Assembly: GCA_963682175.1 (NCBI GenBank)
Contig: OY821771.1
Span: forward strand, 13,081,001 to 13,145,000
DNA from: Triglochin maritima
Taxonomy: Eukaryota > Streptophyta > Magnoliopsida > Alismatales > Juncaginaceae
Direction of reading: 5' to 3'
DNA length: 64,000 bases
In this document: positions 22,942 to 33,653 of the stretch, one piece after another
Numbering within the stretch: position 1 is the stretch's first letter
Layout of the letters: each line of letters opens with the position of its first letter
Made by a program: the position numbers and the translations under genes
Notes under the pieces: model-generated
Database searches by the model: none
Told to the model about the DNA's origin: nothing
The model's input: only the letters and a program-made list of their open reading frames with translations

Positions 22942-24354
22942 TGTTGAACGTTTTATTTAAAACCGCAAGTGCACGGCCGCGATGAAGCGGTGGCAAGTAC
23001 GGGTCGTCCTCAGGGAGGTGAGTAGCCTCTTGCTTGTACGAAGTCAAGTGGCAAAAATAGGGGGAAGAAAGTTGTCTATGCTAATCTAGACTACGCTACA
23101 CTAAGAAGTATGAAATGCGAACGAAACAAACAAACGATGGAATAACAACTAAACTAAGAACAAAGGAAGAATGCTGGAATACAGAAATGGGAAAACCCCT
23201 AAGGGGTGGAGTGAGTGCACACATGCAAAGAGGTGGGTGTAGAATACATTCTTTAAGCACATGAAGGTGGTGTTTATCAAGCATAGGAAGTGTCTAAATG
23301 TTATGGCAAAACCTATCAATCTATTCACCAACTTAGTTGATTAACATTTACATATGCAAGGTGTTTATTTCAGAACCTAAACAAGCATGAGAGGTGTCTA
23401 ATCATTTTGGCAAAACTCATCAAGTTATAAATTCTATCCTAAACAAGCAAGCATACATTCATGTTTAATCAATAGATTGAAATTAAAGCATTCATCCCAT
23501 TCTCTAATGCATGTATGTACATCTACTCCACCCCCCAAAGGGGATGGAACTACTCACTAAACATTACACTAATTATTAAACTATGGAAAGAAAGCATATT
23601 AAAACTAAGCTAGAATTAAAAGACGATTAAACTAAAACATGCACAACAATAAAAGAAGCATAAAACAAACAATGAAAGAAACATAAAACTTTATTGATAA
23701 AATGACTCACATTAAAAGTAGCATCCTCCTACTTTAGTGTGTGCTTCAAGGCCTCACTTCTAGTAGGAAGAATAGCCACTTAAAATATGGAGTGATTACA
23801 ATGGAAGGTGAAGAGTTCTATTTATAGTCATGGAAAAAGGCAAACCGGGACAATCCCCCGATGTGGGACTAAACAAACACCAAAAATAGCCTAAACGAAC
23901 ATTAATACAAGTCCAGGAGAAATTTGAGCGCATTTGGGCCAAAAGTGACCGCCAATTAGCGGTCTTGGACCGCTAATTAGCGGTCTACAGTGTCCGGATC
24001 GCTCTGGAATTTCTTGTGGGCTTTTCTGGAAGGCTTTGTTGGTATTTGATGCATCTATTTTGCATGTTGGAGCTCCGACCCGAATAGAATTGCCAAAATA
24101 CTCCCCATGATGGTGAGGAGTATTCTGTTTTGCTCTTAGGTCCTTCGGTCTTGCATTCAGGTCCTTCTTTCTTGCATCTTGGTCCACAGATCTCACAATT
24201 CAGTCCTTTTTCCCAGCTTTTGGGTCCTTTTATGCTTCATCTCTTCAAACCTATTTATTCCTGAAAACTAAACATAAAACTCGTGACATAGCATTGTTTA
24301 GGTGAAAGATAATGGATATAAGATACAAATATGAGCATGAAATGATGTCAATCA
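22942..24354 (-). repeat. 3' LTR of nested gag-pro element
   Basis: This left LTR is 1413 bp. It contains the palindrome pair GCCAATTAGCGGTC and GACCGCTAATTAGCGGTC (about 23948-23985). The USE/TATA promoter lies at 23818-23869. Confidence 0.95.
23818..23869 (-). promoter_or_regulatory. snRNA-type USE plus TATA box in LTR
   Basis: On the minus strand GTCCCACATCG (23869-23859) is an exact plant snRNA USE. It is followed after 32 bases by TATAAATAG (23826-23818). A gap of this size is the four-turn spacing of plant polymerase II snRNA promoters. The right LTR carries the same arrangement at 31075-31126. The older LTR has GTTCCATATCG at 32572-32582 and TATAAATAG at 32615-32623, again 32 bases apart. 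TATAAATAG is the likely LTR promoter; the role of the USE is inferred. Confidence 0.6.
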
Positions 24355-24376
24355 AATACCCCCACACCTAACTTTT
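24355..24376 (-). other. Polypurine tract of nested element
   Basis: The minus strand reads AAAAGTTAGGTGTGGGGGTATT immediately before the 3' LTR. It is the expected primer for plus-strand synthesis. The older element has the same tract just before 32088. Confidence 0.8.
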
Positions 24377-25989
24377 GCTAGTCCCGAGCAAAACAAAGAA
24401 AGAGAAAAGCATGCGAAAAACAAGAAATCTTAACTCACTTTCGTAGGAATCACGGTTGCACTTAGCACGTGCAACAAGCCGTTAAACCTCCTTGTCGCCA
24501 AGGAGGAGGAGTGTTGTCTCCTGAGGGTTTTCAGCGGATATACCCACAAAATCCGAACAAGATGCATTAATCAATCTAGATACACGACTCGTTGGACTTA
24601 TTTTGTCGATCATGGGACGCGGTAATACTACGGGTCGACTCTATATATGTAATCAGTCCACACACCTAGCCTAATGAGTTATTCGTGAGAGTTAACTAAG
24701 GAATTAAGTGAAAGACATGGGCAACCTTAACTTCTGAATGTGATACAATGTGTAAAGTCCATTTTGGTTCTTATTTGACTTTTTTTCTTTTTTTTTCTTT
24801 TTTTTTTGTTTCTTTTTCTTTGGAGCATTTTATTTGTTGGTGTTTGATTCTCCCAGGGTCAGGTTTCGTGCATCATTGCCTATGAGGGCTTACACTATCA
24901 CGTACACCTTCCCCCAAATCTCCACATAGGGCGATCCCTACCACCCGTGTAACGGGAGTTCGGTCGGTGCATCCCAAGTCAGATGACTCGAAAGCACCAG
25001 GCACAAAGTCCCCTCAGACCTACTTTCCCGAGTGATAGGAGCCGTGCGAGAAGAGAGAACACCACTTATTTATCTACATGGGAACCAAAACCCCTACACT
25101 TAAGTTTCACAAAAAGAGATTAAGGGCTCTTGCCTACGACAAACTTCCTTATACTAACAGAAACGAATTATTTGACTCACTAGGTTCAGGGTGGACTTCT
25201 TTAAATGTTTGAGTACTGAAACCCTATGATTACACGCCCCCCGAGGGAAAACCGGGGTGCATCCTAACGACTCGATAAAACCTAAAGCCAGTAAACTAGA
25301 AATCTTAATGCATCAAGTTCAAGACAATTTTGGGAGCTTTCTTTTTACTTTGCCTCTCAACGGTTTTGCACATGCTAAACACACGCAAAACCCACAAAAA
25401 CATTTTCTTTCGCAAACACATGAAGATTTTGAAAGAAATGTGAAAATTTTAAAGCACTCGGCAAGCAAAAGGAGACAAGTCACCCAAGGATCATGGCAAG
25501 CAGATATATCAATGTTAAATGCGGCACACTAACATGACCCTAGCAGTACACACAAAAGAAAAGAAAACCAAAGGAAAAAGACTCGAATATGTACACACGT
25601 AAAACACCCCCCCACACCTACTTCATGCATTGTCCTCAATGAATGTGAACAAGATACTACATGGATACATGCATGAAAAAGGAAAGATCTCACCAACATG
25701 AAGTACAAAGGGACGTTCAGGGTCATGTTGATGGACACAAACCCAAATTCCCTCAAAACCTGTGAGAAGCTGAAGAAGGGAGATAAATACGTGAAGAGAT
25801 TGGGCCCAAGTACACAAGGGTTGGGGCCCACAACAATCGATGCTCACTGCAGGAGTCTTTTATTACACTCTTCTTCTTCTTCTTCTTTTCTTTTTTATTT
25901 TTTTTTTGTTTTTTTTTTGTTTTTTTTTCTCTTTTTTTTAGTTTTTTTTAGATATATACATCAACCAAGATATTCTCATAATCATTTGG
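24377..25989 (-). other. 3' non-coding region of nested element
   Basis: This is about 1.6 kb without a coding frame, between the gag-pro stop and the polypurine tract. It holds a poly-pyrimidine tract (about 24780-24830), a second GTAGGTGTGGGGGGG motif (about 25605-25621, minus strand) and a T-rich low-complexity stretch (about 25866-25950). Much of it aligns with 21830-22930 and 31617-32087 of the older element. Confidence 0.75.
24487..24506 (-). other. Conserved hairpin with GCGA loop, nested element
   Basis: The minus strand reads CCTCCTTG, GCGA, CAAGGAGG: a perfect 8-bp stem closed by a GNRA-type tetraloop, about 130 bases before the 3' LTR. The identical 20 bases occur in the older element at 31917-31936. 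The transcript would carry it near its 3' end. Confidence 0.7.
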
Positions 25990-28900
25990 TCAAGGAACAT
26001 CAAATGAGAACATCAAGTCAGGAGGACCAGAGACTTGCCGAGATGGGCAAACTCCACTGGTACTCTGAGGTGTCATGAGAGGTGAAAGGTCAAAGCTGAA
26101 AGGCTCGAACCCCTCAGGATATTGGTCAGGTGTGGGCAACAAAGAATGAAGTTGTGTTGCCTCACTAGGGTTTAATTGCTCATCGAAGAAAACCCTCCAA
26201 CCAATAGGCGGGTGCATCGGAATGAGTTCCTCAGGCTCATTCGATGGATGCATCAGACATGCATCACTAAGAATGAGGCTTCTCCCCAAGTCATCCAACA
26301 AGGACCTCCCACCATCATTTAGATCATCAAGCATAAGCTTGGTCATATGTGGGTCCTTGTTGGAGTCAAAATGAAGCTCAAATGGCTCAATGGCCATGGG
26401 ACATGAGGTAGCGACACCTTCTGGAATAGGCATATGATGAGGTGTCTCACCCTCACTAGTACTCTCAACTGAATCACGCAACGAACACTCCCTTTGGACA
26501 TTCATATTCGAGGCCAGCTCACTCTGTTGCATTGCAAAGACAGGCAATGAGTCTTCGCTGGGCCCACGAACATTCTCAATGGGTTGCATTGGGGTTAGGG
26601 GTGTTCGTTGATTTTGTGGTGCTTTCTCCAATTGGCTGATGAGATTTAGATTTAAAGGTTCATCCATGGGTTCATGTTGCCTACCAGAGTTGAACACATG
26701 AAACTCGGCACTCATGTTACCGAATGAGAGCTTCATGAGACCATTTCTACAATTAATCAAAGCATTGGAGGTTGCCAGAAATGGTCTACCCAAAATCAAT
26801 GGTATTTGAGAGTGGGTGTTCGCAACAGGATTGGTATCGAGGACAACAAAATCGACTGGAAATATAAAATCTCCAACTTTGATAAGCACGTCCTCGATAA
26901 TCCCCATGGGAATACGAATGGATCTATCCGCCAGTTGGAGGGTGATCTTAGTTGGTTTCAATTCTCCCAAGTTCAACTGTTGATAAACAGAGAATGGGAG
27001 GAGGTTGACCGCTGATCCTAAATCAAGCAAAACATTGCTCAGTCTAGTGTCCCCTATTGTACACTGAATAGTAGGACACCCAGGGTCCTTGTATTTTGTG
27101 TAGGTAGGATTGGACAAAAGTGAGCTGATATTTGCAGCCAAGAATGGTTTCTTAGGCACATTGGTCTTCCTCTTGGTTGTGCAGAGATCCTTCAACACTT
27201 TGGCATATTGAGGTATTTGTTGGATGACATCCAACAAGGGGATGTTAACCTTCACTTGCTTAAACACCTCTAATATCTTGTCCATGTTGTCACTCTGCTT
27301 TTTGGTTAACCTACTTGAATAAGGAACTTTTGGCAGGTAGGTTTTCTGCGGTGCCTGAGAAGGAAGCCTTGGTGTATTACCCTCACCCTCAGCTTCTTCT
27401 TCACCACCATTCCCACTGAGGGGCTGCATAGATGGTGGTGGGTGTGGCAAGGAAATGTGATTGTCAACCTGTTTTCCATTCCTTAAGGTCACAATGGAAT
27501 TGACATGGTGAACAGGTTCCTCCACATGGTTCACTTGCCTCCCCCGAGGTACCACATTCTCATTTTGCATTTGTTGTTGTTGGTACATGCGGGGGTTAGC
27601 CTCAGGCTGGCTAGGAAAAGACCCTCTCTCTCTTTCATGTACAGACTGAGCCAATTGGCCCATCTGAAGCTCTAGAGATTTGATGGTCTGCTGATTCGAA
27701 GTGAGAACTTGACTCGTTGTTGACATAAAATTTTTCATTGAGTTTTCAAGTCCAGGAGTCAAGGTCTCAAGCGAATTGAATCGGGTTTCCATATTATTGG
27801 AATTTGGGAAACCCGATTGATTGGTGGTTTGCGCTTGGGGTGGCTGATAGGAATGCGCATGCATGGGAGGTTGGTGTGATTGGTAAGGTGGTCTCGAGGA
27901 GTTTGGAGGACCACCCGGGGCATTAGTTTGGTTCCATGAAAAATTGGGGTGGTTCCTCCATCCAGGATTATAAGATGATGAGTATGGGTCATTCCTGGCT
28001 CTATCATAGACGGCGTTGACACGCTCCATCTCAGGAGGAATGGACTCACACTCGCTTTCTACATGACCTATCCTACCACATGAATGACAGGGAACTGGAC
28101 CAGATGAAGACATGTGAGGTGCACTTTGTTGGTTTTGGAGCTCAATTGAGTCCATACGGCGCGTTAAGGCCGCCATGCGTGCCTCGGTGGCCGTAGTGGT
28201 ATCGATAGCAAATGCGGTACCCGATCTAGTCGAGTTTGCATTCGCGATCCTCGCTCCTATACTAGATGATGCAGGTGGTTCCCTCACACTCTCCCACTGC
28301 ATGGTTTTCTCAGGGAGGTCTTCTAGGAAGGCCCATGCCTCCCTTTCATCCTTTCCCAAGAACTCTCCTTGACACATGGACTCAAGGAGCGTTCTGGACG
28401 GGATGTGAAGACCCTCATACACAATCTGACAAAGACGCCACAACTCAATGCCATGGTGAGGGCACGAGGATAGTAGCTCTTTGAACCTCTCAAGATATGC
28501 ATGAAATGGTTCGGTCTCATGTTGATAGAACGAATTGATTTCGTTCCTCAATTTTTGAGTCCGATGATTAGGAAAGTACTTCTTGAGGAATGCAGATTGA
28601 AACTCATCCCAAGTCCTAAAGGAATTCGCCTGGTTGCTGTACAACCACTTCTTGGCATCATCCTTCAGCGCAAAGGGGACAAGCCTAAGATGGATGGAGT
28701 CTGTGCTAAGTTGTTGCAGCTTGAACATAGCACATACCTCCTCAAATTCCCTGAGAAAGATATAGGGGTCACCTTTCCCAGTGAAATGAGGGAGCATGGA
28801 AATGAATTGAGGCTTAACCTCAAAATGGTTCCCATTAGCCTCTGGTAATACAATGCATGAGGGTAGAGCTGTACGGCTCGGGTAACATCGATCACGTAGA

Positions 28901-29121
28901 GGTATGGGAACGACAACTGGAAGCACTGGTCGAACAGGTTGGTCCAGCAACTGCTCCTCCTCACGGAAATTAGCAGCCATTGAACCCGGACTGCGTGCGA
29001 CACGAGAGGAGGGAGGTGTCGAGAAATCGATGACCGAAGCCGGATTGACAACGCTCCTCGTCAAACGACCACTCTCGTCTCGTGTCCACGAAAGCATGCA
29101 CAAAGGTGCACACACACACAA
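25990..29121 (-). CDS. Gag-protease polyprotein of non-autonomous Athila-like element
   Basis: This is a 1043-codon ORF with no frameshift. Residues about 100-240 form a retrotransposon gag (capsid) domain, with PHFTGKGDPYIFLREFEEVC, then AKKWLYSNQANSFRTWDEFQ and FLKKYFPNHRTQKLRNEINS. A zinc knuckle CHSCGRIGHVESEC lies near residues 337-350, followed by a Pro/Asn/Gln-rich linker and a coiled-coil-like stretch (LELQMGQLAQSVHERERG). The aspartic protease domain spans about 670-810: the active-site line LLDLGSAVNLLPFSVY (near 700) has the DLG form typical of Athila-type proteases, and the flap-side landmark ILGRPFLATSNALI follows. About 200 residues of unassigned tail contain IEPFELHFDSNKDP and IGWRVFFDEQLNPSE. 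No RT or integrase follows. The first ATG is used; MAANFREEEQ (about residue 48) is an alternative start. It probably forms particles that need a partner's polymerase and integrase. Confidence 0.9.
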   Translation of the reverse strand: MCVCAPLCMLSWTRDESGRLTRSVVNPASVIDFSTPPSSRVARSPGSMAANFREEEQLLDQPVRPVLPVVVPIPLRDRCYPSRTALPSCIVLPEANGNHFEVKPQFISMLPHFTGKGDPYIFLREFEEVCAMFKLQQLSTDSIHLRLVPFALKDDAKKWLYSNQANSFRTWDEFQSAFLKKYFPNHRTQKLRNEINSFYQHETEPFHAYLERFKELLSSCPHHGIELWRLCQIVYEGLHIPSRTLLESMCQGEFLGKDEREAWAFLEDLPEKTMQWESVREPPASSSIGARIANANSTRSGTAFAIDTTTATEARMAALTRRMDSIELQNQQSAPHMSSSGPVPCHSCGRIGHVESECESIPPEMERVNAVYDRARNDPYSSSYNPGWRNHPNFSWNQTNAPGGPPNSSRPPYQSHQPPMHAHSYQPPQAQTTNQSGFPNSNNMETRFNSLETLTPGLENSMKNFMSTTSQVLTSNQQTIKSLELQMGQLAQSVHERERGSFPSQPEANPRMYQQQQMQNENVVPRGRQVNHVEEPVHHVNSIVTLRNGKQVDNHISLPHPPPSMQPLSGNGGEEEAEGEGNTPRLPSQAPQKTYLPKVPYSSRLTKKQSDNMDKILEVFKQVKVNIPLLDVIQQIPQYAKVLKDLCTTKRKTNVPKKPFLAANISSLLSNPTYTKYKDPGCPTIQCTIGDTRLSNVLLDLGSAVNLLPFSVYQQLNLGELKPTKITLQLADRSIRIPMGIIEDVLIKVGDFIFPVDFVVLDTNPVANTHSQIPLILGRPFLATSNALINCRNGLMKLSFGNMSAEFHVFNSGRQHEPMDEPLNLNLISQLEKAPQNQRTPLTPMQPIENVRGPSEDSLPVFAMQQSELASNMNVQRECSLRDSVESTSEGETPHHMPIPEGVATSCPMAIEPFELHFDSNKDPHMTKLMLDDLNDGGRSLLDDLGRSLILSDACLMHPSNEPEELIPMHPPIGWRVFFDEQLNPSEATQLHSLLPTPDQYPEGFEPFSFDLSPLMTPQSTSGVCPSRQVSGPPDLMFSFDVP

Positions 29122-30174
29122 AACAAAACTTTTTTTTTTTTAACAAAGAATGTGCGTGGAGGAGAAGACGGGGGAACACAGGAGAGAAAGAATGACTCAG
29201 GAGAGAAGGGAAGAAGTCCTTATGCTACGGCGGATGGGTACAGGTAGAAGCACACAAGCAAACAAGGCTCAAGCAATCCTAAGGTCGCTATAGGTCCTTA
29301 CAGCTAGACGACGCCTAACTGCGAGGTCACACGGCCTCAACACGCCTCACCTCCCTACAACGAGGACCACAAAGCCCAGCAAGTGAGCCAAGATCCGGGG
29401 ATCTCGTCTCTCCTACTATCGACAAAGTGGGCAACGCCGATCAGGTCATGACGGTCGGGACCGGATCACTCTCCTAATGCGTCCGAATTCCTTAAGGCCA
29501 ATGTCTACTTGATTTTAAAATTAGGCTCTTCATTAGTGTGGTTTTTGGGGCGAAGGAAAGGGTGATGAAATCCCCCACCTTATCTTTTACGGGACAGCCC
29601 CTCCTTAGTAGCGTTTTGGAGTCCTAAATCTAGCAATCAACTCTCCAAACAACGCTCAACTCACACTTGTTGCAATGCACTTCCTACTAACTAATGCATG
29701 TTCATACGAAATGCATGAATGAGAGTAGAAGGTGCGTACCTCACGCCAGCTCTCAGCAACAGAAAATAAAGCTAAGATAAAAGACAATCTAAATGCCTAA
29801 GTCACATACATGATGCATGACCTAAACAAGAATGAATGCCTAATCTTTTGCTTTGAGTTTTAGGGTCCAAGTTGCTTAAAGGAGGTTTGATTATTGATCT
29901 GGGAACGAACTATAAGTCAAAACATGCCAAATTGAGTCCCAGATAACTAGATCATTTAGAGCAACAACAGCAAGAAATGAAAAGATGAACAGAGCTCACC
30001 AGACCGTTGATTAGCGGTCTCAGACCGCTGATTGGTGGTCTGAAGTGCTCAGGTCGTCTGGAAATTTCTCCAGTAGCCTCCACTTGCTATTCCCAGTCTC
30101 CTGAAACAAAGAAAAACTACAACACACAAATTAAATCCACTCGAATCGTCCAAACAAGAGTCTGGACTGACACC
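29122..30174 (-). other. 5' leader of nested gag-pro element
   Basis: This is about 1.05 kb of non-coding leader between the PBS and the gag-pro ATG. A T-run lies at 29131-29141 on the plus strand. It contains another inverted pair of the family's palindrome (GACCGTTGATTAGCGGTC near 30003 and GACCGCTGATTGGTGGTC near 30024). Confidence 0.6.
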
Positions 30175-30192
30175 TCCCCGACAACGGCGCCA
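30175..30192 (-). other. Asp-tRNA-type primer-binding site
   Basis: The minus strand reads TGGCGCCGTTGTCGGGGA, the tRNA-Asp-complementary PBS typical of Athila-type elements. It starts six bases from the 5' LTR end. Confidence 0.88.
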
Positions 30193-30198
30193 AAAACT

Positions 30199-31611
30199 TG
30201 TTGAACGTTTTATTTAAAACCGCAAGTGCACGGCCGCGATGAAGCGGTGGCAAGTACGGGTCGTCCTCAGGGAGGTGAGTAGCCTCTTGCTTGTACGAAG
30301 TCAAGTGGAAAAAATAGGGGGAAGAAAGTTGTCTATGCTAATCTAGACTACGCTACACTAAGAAGTATGAAATGCGAACGAAACAAACAAACGATGGAAT
30401 AACAACTAAACTAAGAACAAAGGAAGAATGCTGGAATACAGAAATGGGAAAACCCCTAAGGGGTGGAGTGAGTGCACACATGCAAAGAGGTGGGTGTAGA
30501 ATACATTCTTTAAGCACATGAAGGTGGTGTTTATCAAGCATAGGAAGTGTCTAAATGTTATGGCAAAACCTATCAATCTATTCACCAACTTAGTTGATTA
30601 ACATTTACATATGCAAGGTGTTTATTTCAGAACCTAAACAAGCATGAGAGGTGTCTAATCATTTTGGCAAAACTCATCAAGTTATAAATTCTATCCTAAA
30701 CAAGCAAGCATACATTCATGTTTAATCAATAGATTGAAATTAAAGCATTCATCCCATTCTCTAATGCATGTATGTACATCTACTCCACCCCCCAAAGGGG
30801 ATGGAACTACTCACTAAACATTACACTAATTATTAAACTATGGAAAGAAAGCATATTAAAACTAAGCTAGAATTAAAAGACGATTAAACTAAAACATGCA
30901 CAACAATAAAAGAAGCATAAAACAAACAATGAAAGAAACATAAAACTTTATTGATAAAATGACTCACATTAAAAGTAGCATCCTCCTACTTTAGTGTGTG
31001 CTTCAAGGCCTCACTTCTAGTAGGAAGAATAGCCACTTAAAATATGGAGTGATTACAATGGAAGGTGAAGAGTTCTATTTATAGTCATGGAAAAAGGCAA
31101 ACCGGGACAATCCCCCGATGTGGGACTAAACAAACACCAAAAATAGCCTAAACGAACATTAATACAAGTCCAGGAGAAATTTGAGCGCATTTGGGCCAAA
31201 AGTGACCGCCAATTAGCGGTCTTGGACCGCTAATTAGCGGTCTACAGTGTCCGGATCGCTCTGGAATTTCTTGTGGGATTTTCTGGAAGGCTTTGTTGGT
31301 ATTTGATGCATCTATTTTGCATGTTGGAGCTCCGACCCGAATAGAATTGCCAAAATACACCCCATGATGGTGAGGAGTATTCTGTTTTGCTCTTAGGTCC
31401 TTCGGTCTTGCATTCAGGTCCTTCTTTCTTGCATCTTGGTCCACAGATCTCACAATTCAGTCCTTTTTCCCAGCTTTTGGGTCCTTTTATGCTTCATCTC
31501 TTCAAACCTATTTATTCCTGAAAACTAAACATAAAACTCGTGACATAGCATTGTTTAGGTGAAAGATAATGGATATAAGATACAAATATGAGCATGAAAT
31601 GATGTCAATCA
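30199..31611 (-). repeat. 5' LTR of nested gag-pro element
   Basis: This right LTR is 1413 bp and nearly identical to 22942-24354. Single-base differences were seen in the GTGGCAAAAATAG, CTTGTGGGCTTTTC and AAAATACTCCCC stretches. USE and TATA lie at 31116-31126 and 31075-31083 (minus strand). Confidence 0.95.
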
Positions 31612-31616
31612 TAAAG

Positions 31617-32087
31617 AAACAAAAAGAAAAAAAATGGTAATGCAAATAAGAACCTTAATGGACTTTACACTTTGTATCACTTGAGGATGTTGAGGTTGTC
31701 TATGTCTTTTCACTTAAGTCCTTATTTAACTTGCATGAATAGTTCATTAGGCTAGGTGTGTGGACTGAATACCTATATAGAGTCGACCCATAGGATTACC
31801 GCGTCCAATGATCGATAAAAATGAGTCCATCGAGTCGAGTTTCTAGATTGAATAATGCATCTCTGTTCGGATTTTGTGGTTATATCCGCTGAAAACCCTC
31901 AGGTGACAACACTCCTCCTCCTTGGCGACAAGGAGGTTTAACACCTTGTTGCACGTGCTAAGTACAACCATGATTCCTATGAAAGTGAGTTAGGATTTCC
32001 ATGTTTTCCGTATTCTTTTTCATTTCTTTCATTTTTTTCCTTTCTTTGTTTTGCTCGAGACTAACAAAAGTTAGGTGTGGGGGTATT
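31617..32087 (+). other. 3' non-coding region of older element (second part) with hairpin and polypurine tract
   Basis: The older element resumes after the nested insertion. It carries the same GCGA-loop hairpin (31917-31936). It ends in the polypurine tract AAAGTTAGGTGTGGGGGTAT (about 32067-32086). Confidence 0.85.
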
Positions 32088-33653
32088 TGATTAACATCAT
32101 ATCATGCATATATTTGTGTCTTATATCCATTATCTTGAACTTAAACAATGCTACGTAACGGGTTTTATGTATAAGTTTTAGGAATAAAGAAGATTGAGGA
32201 GAAGAGGCATAAAATGACCTAGAAGCAAAGAAAATGACTGAGTTGCAAGACTTGGAACCTGAGATGCAAGAGGGAAGGAACCGGATGTAAGCCCAAAGGA
32301 CCAAGGAGCAAATCAAGAAACTCCACACCATCATGAGGAGTATTTTGACAATTCGATTCGGTCCTGAGCTCCAATAACCTACTCGGATGCATCAAACATG
32401 AAGAAATGAAGTCAAACAACCACACACCAATACCAGGCCGGATCCAGAGAATATAGACTGCCAATTGCCGGTCGAAGACCGCTGATTTGCGGTCTGTTTT
32501 GGTTCGTATCCGCTAAGACTTTGGCGGGTCATGGATTAGGTTGTGTTTAGTCTATTTTTGGTATACATTTAGTTCCATATCGGGGGATTGTCCCGAATTA
32601 CCTTTTTCTATGGCTATAAATAGAATTCTTCCTCCTCATTTGTAATTACTCATTGCTTGGTGGCATTCTCTCTACTTGGAATAAAAGCCTTGAAGCAAAA
32701 ACTCAAGGCGGAGATGAATGCCACTTGTAATGTGAGTCATGTAAATAAAATAATTTTCCTTATTTTCTTTTAATATTGACTTGTCTTTTAATTCTTGCAT
32801 GCTTCTTTAGTTTAACTTCCTTTCAATTAGCTTCTTTTATATTTCTTGCTTGCTTAGTTTAATTTCCATTCAGTAGAATGTTTCATTTTGTTAATGTAGG
32901 TTGTAGAGAAATGATTAGTGAGTAGTTTCATTCCCATTTGGGGGTGGAAAATATGTGATATGATTATGTGATGTATTAGGTGTGTTATCTTAATCCTTTG
33001 AACCTAACATGATTTCCATAACCATCTAATGAGATTTCAATATTGTCATTGATATGCTAATACTCTTGAATGAAGCTTAGCATATGCTTAGATTAGTGGA
33101 CTTTTTTATGGGGAATGATGAAGTGAGGATATGGATGGAATTGATAAAGGAAACATGACTTGTAGTTGCATGTGCTCTTGTTGCCTTTACCTTTGTTAAT
33201 GTCTTGTATGGTTTAATGATTGTCTAAATCTTATTTCATGTGGAGGCATAGTGAGGTTTGGTCTTATACATGAGTTCATTTAGCTTCATTCCAATTATTG
33301 TCTTGTATGTTTTAATGATATTGTGTTATCTTAATTCACGTGGAGGCAAAATTGGATTTAGTTTTATGATTTTCATGAACTACATGTTGTGATGAGCATA
33401 ATTGAACACACACACATACATATATCTTTGTATTCACATTCTTTCTCTATCCCGCTACGGGGTTTAGTTTTATTGCATATTTCTCATTCCTTTTTCATTG
33501 TAGTGTAGTTTAGATCATAACTCCTTTCTCTCCTTTCTTTCCCACTCGCCTTCGAACAAACTAAAGTCGACACACCTCCCTGGGGATCGACCCGTATTTG
33601 CCACCGCTACAAAGCGGGTTGTACTTGCGGTTAATTAAAACGAATCAATAACA
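32088..33653 (+). repeat. 3' LTR of older Athila-like element
   Basis: This 1566-bp LTR starts TGATTAACATC after the polypurine tract and ends AATAACA. It is clearly related to the nested element's LTR read on its coding strand: TTATATCCATTATC early, TATAAATAG promoter, and ACTTGCGGTT near the end. It carries CCAATTGCCGGTC and GACCGCTGATTTGCGGTC near 32460-32495, the diverged form of the family palindrome. The right edge is disturbed by the adjoining TRIM array. Confidence 0.85.

Larger units (their letters stand above)
22942..31611 (-). mobile_element. Young complete non-autonomous gag-pro LTR retrotransposon (Athila-like)
   Basis: The element is 8670 bp. Two 1413-bp LTRs (22942-24354, 30199-31611) begin TGTTGA and end TCAATCA on the plus strand. 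The flanking 5-bp duplications are identical, TAAAG at 22937-22941 and 31612-31616. I found three differences between the LTRs, about 0.2 per cent, so insertion was recent. Read on the minus strand the order is 5' LTR (right), Asp-tRNA-type PBS, leader of about 1.1 kb, a 1043-codon gag-protease ORF, about 1.6 kb of 3' non-coding DNA, polypurine tract and 3' LTR (left). RT, RNase H and integrase are absent, so it would depend on a relative's enzymes. It sits inside an older member of the same family. Confidence 0.95.

Noticed and set aside
23891..24196. 101-residue ORF, repeated at 31148-31453
   Set aside because: It lies in the LTR and appears twice only because the LTRs are duplicates. The two sense changes match the LTR differences.
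25866..25950. T-rich tract as a terminator or poly-A tail of a retrogene
   Set aside because: It lies inside the nested element's 3' non-coding region, and the equivalent region of the related element is similarly pyrimidine-rich. It is better explained as low complexity.
26000..29121. Possible env-like gene, as in some Athila elements
   Set aside because: The ORF is fully occupied by gag, protease and tail. No signal peptide or membrane segment was seen.
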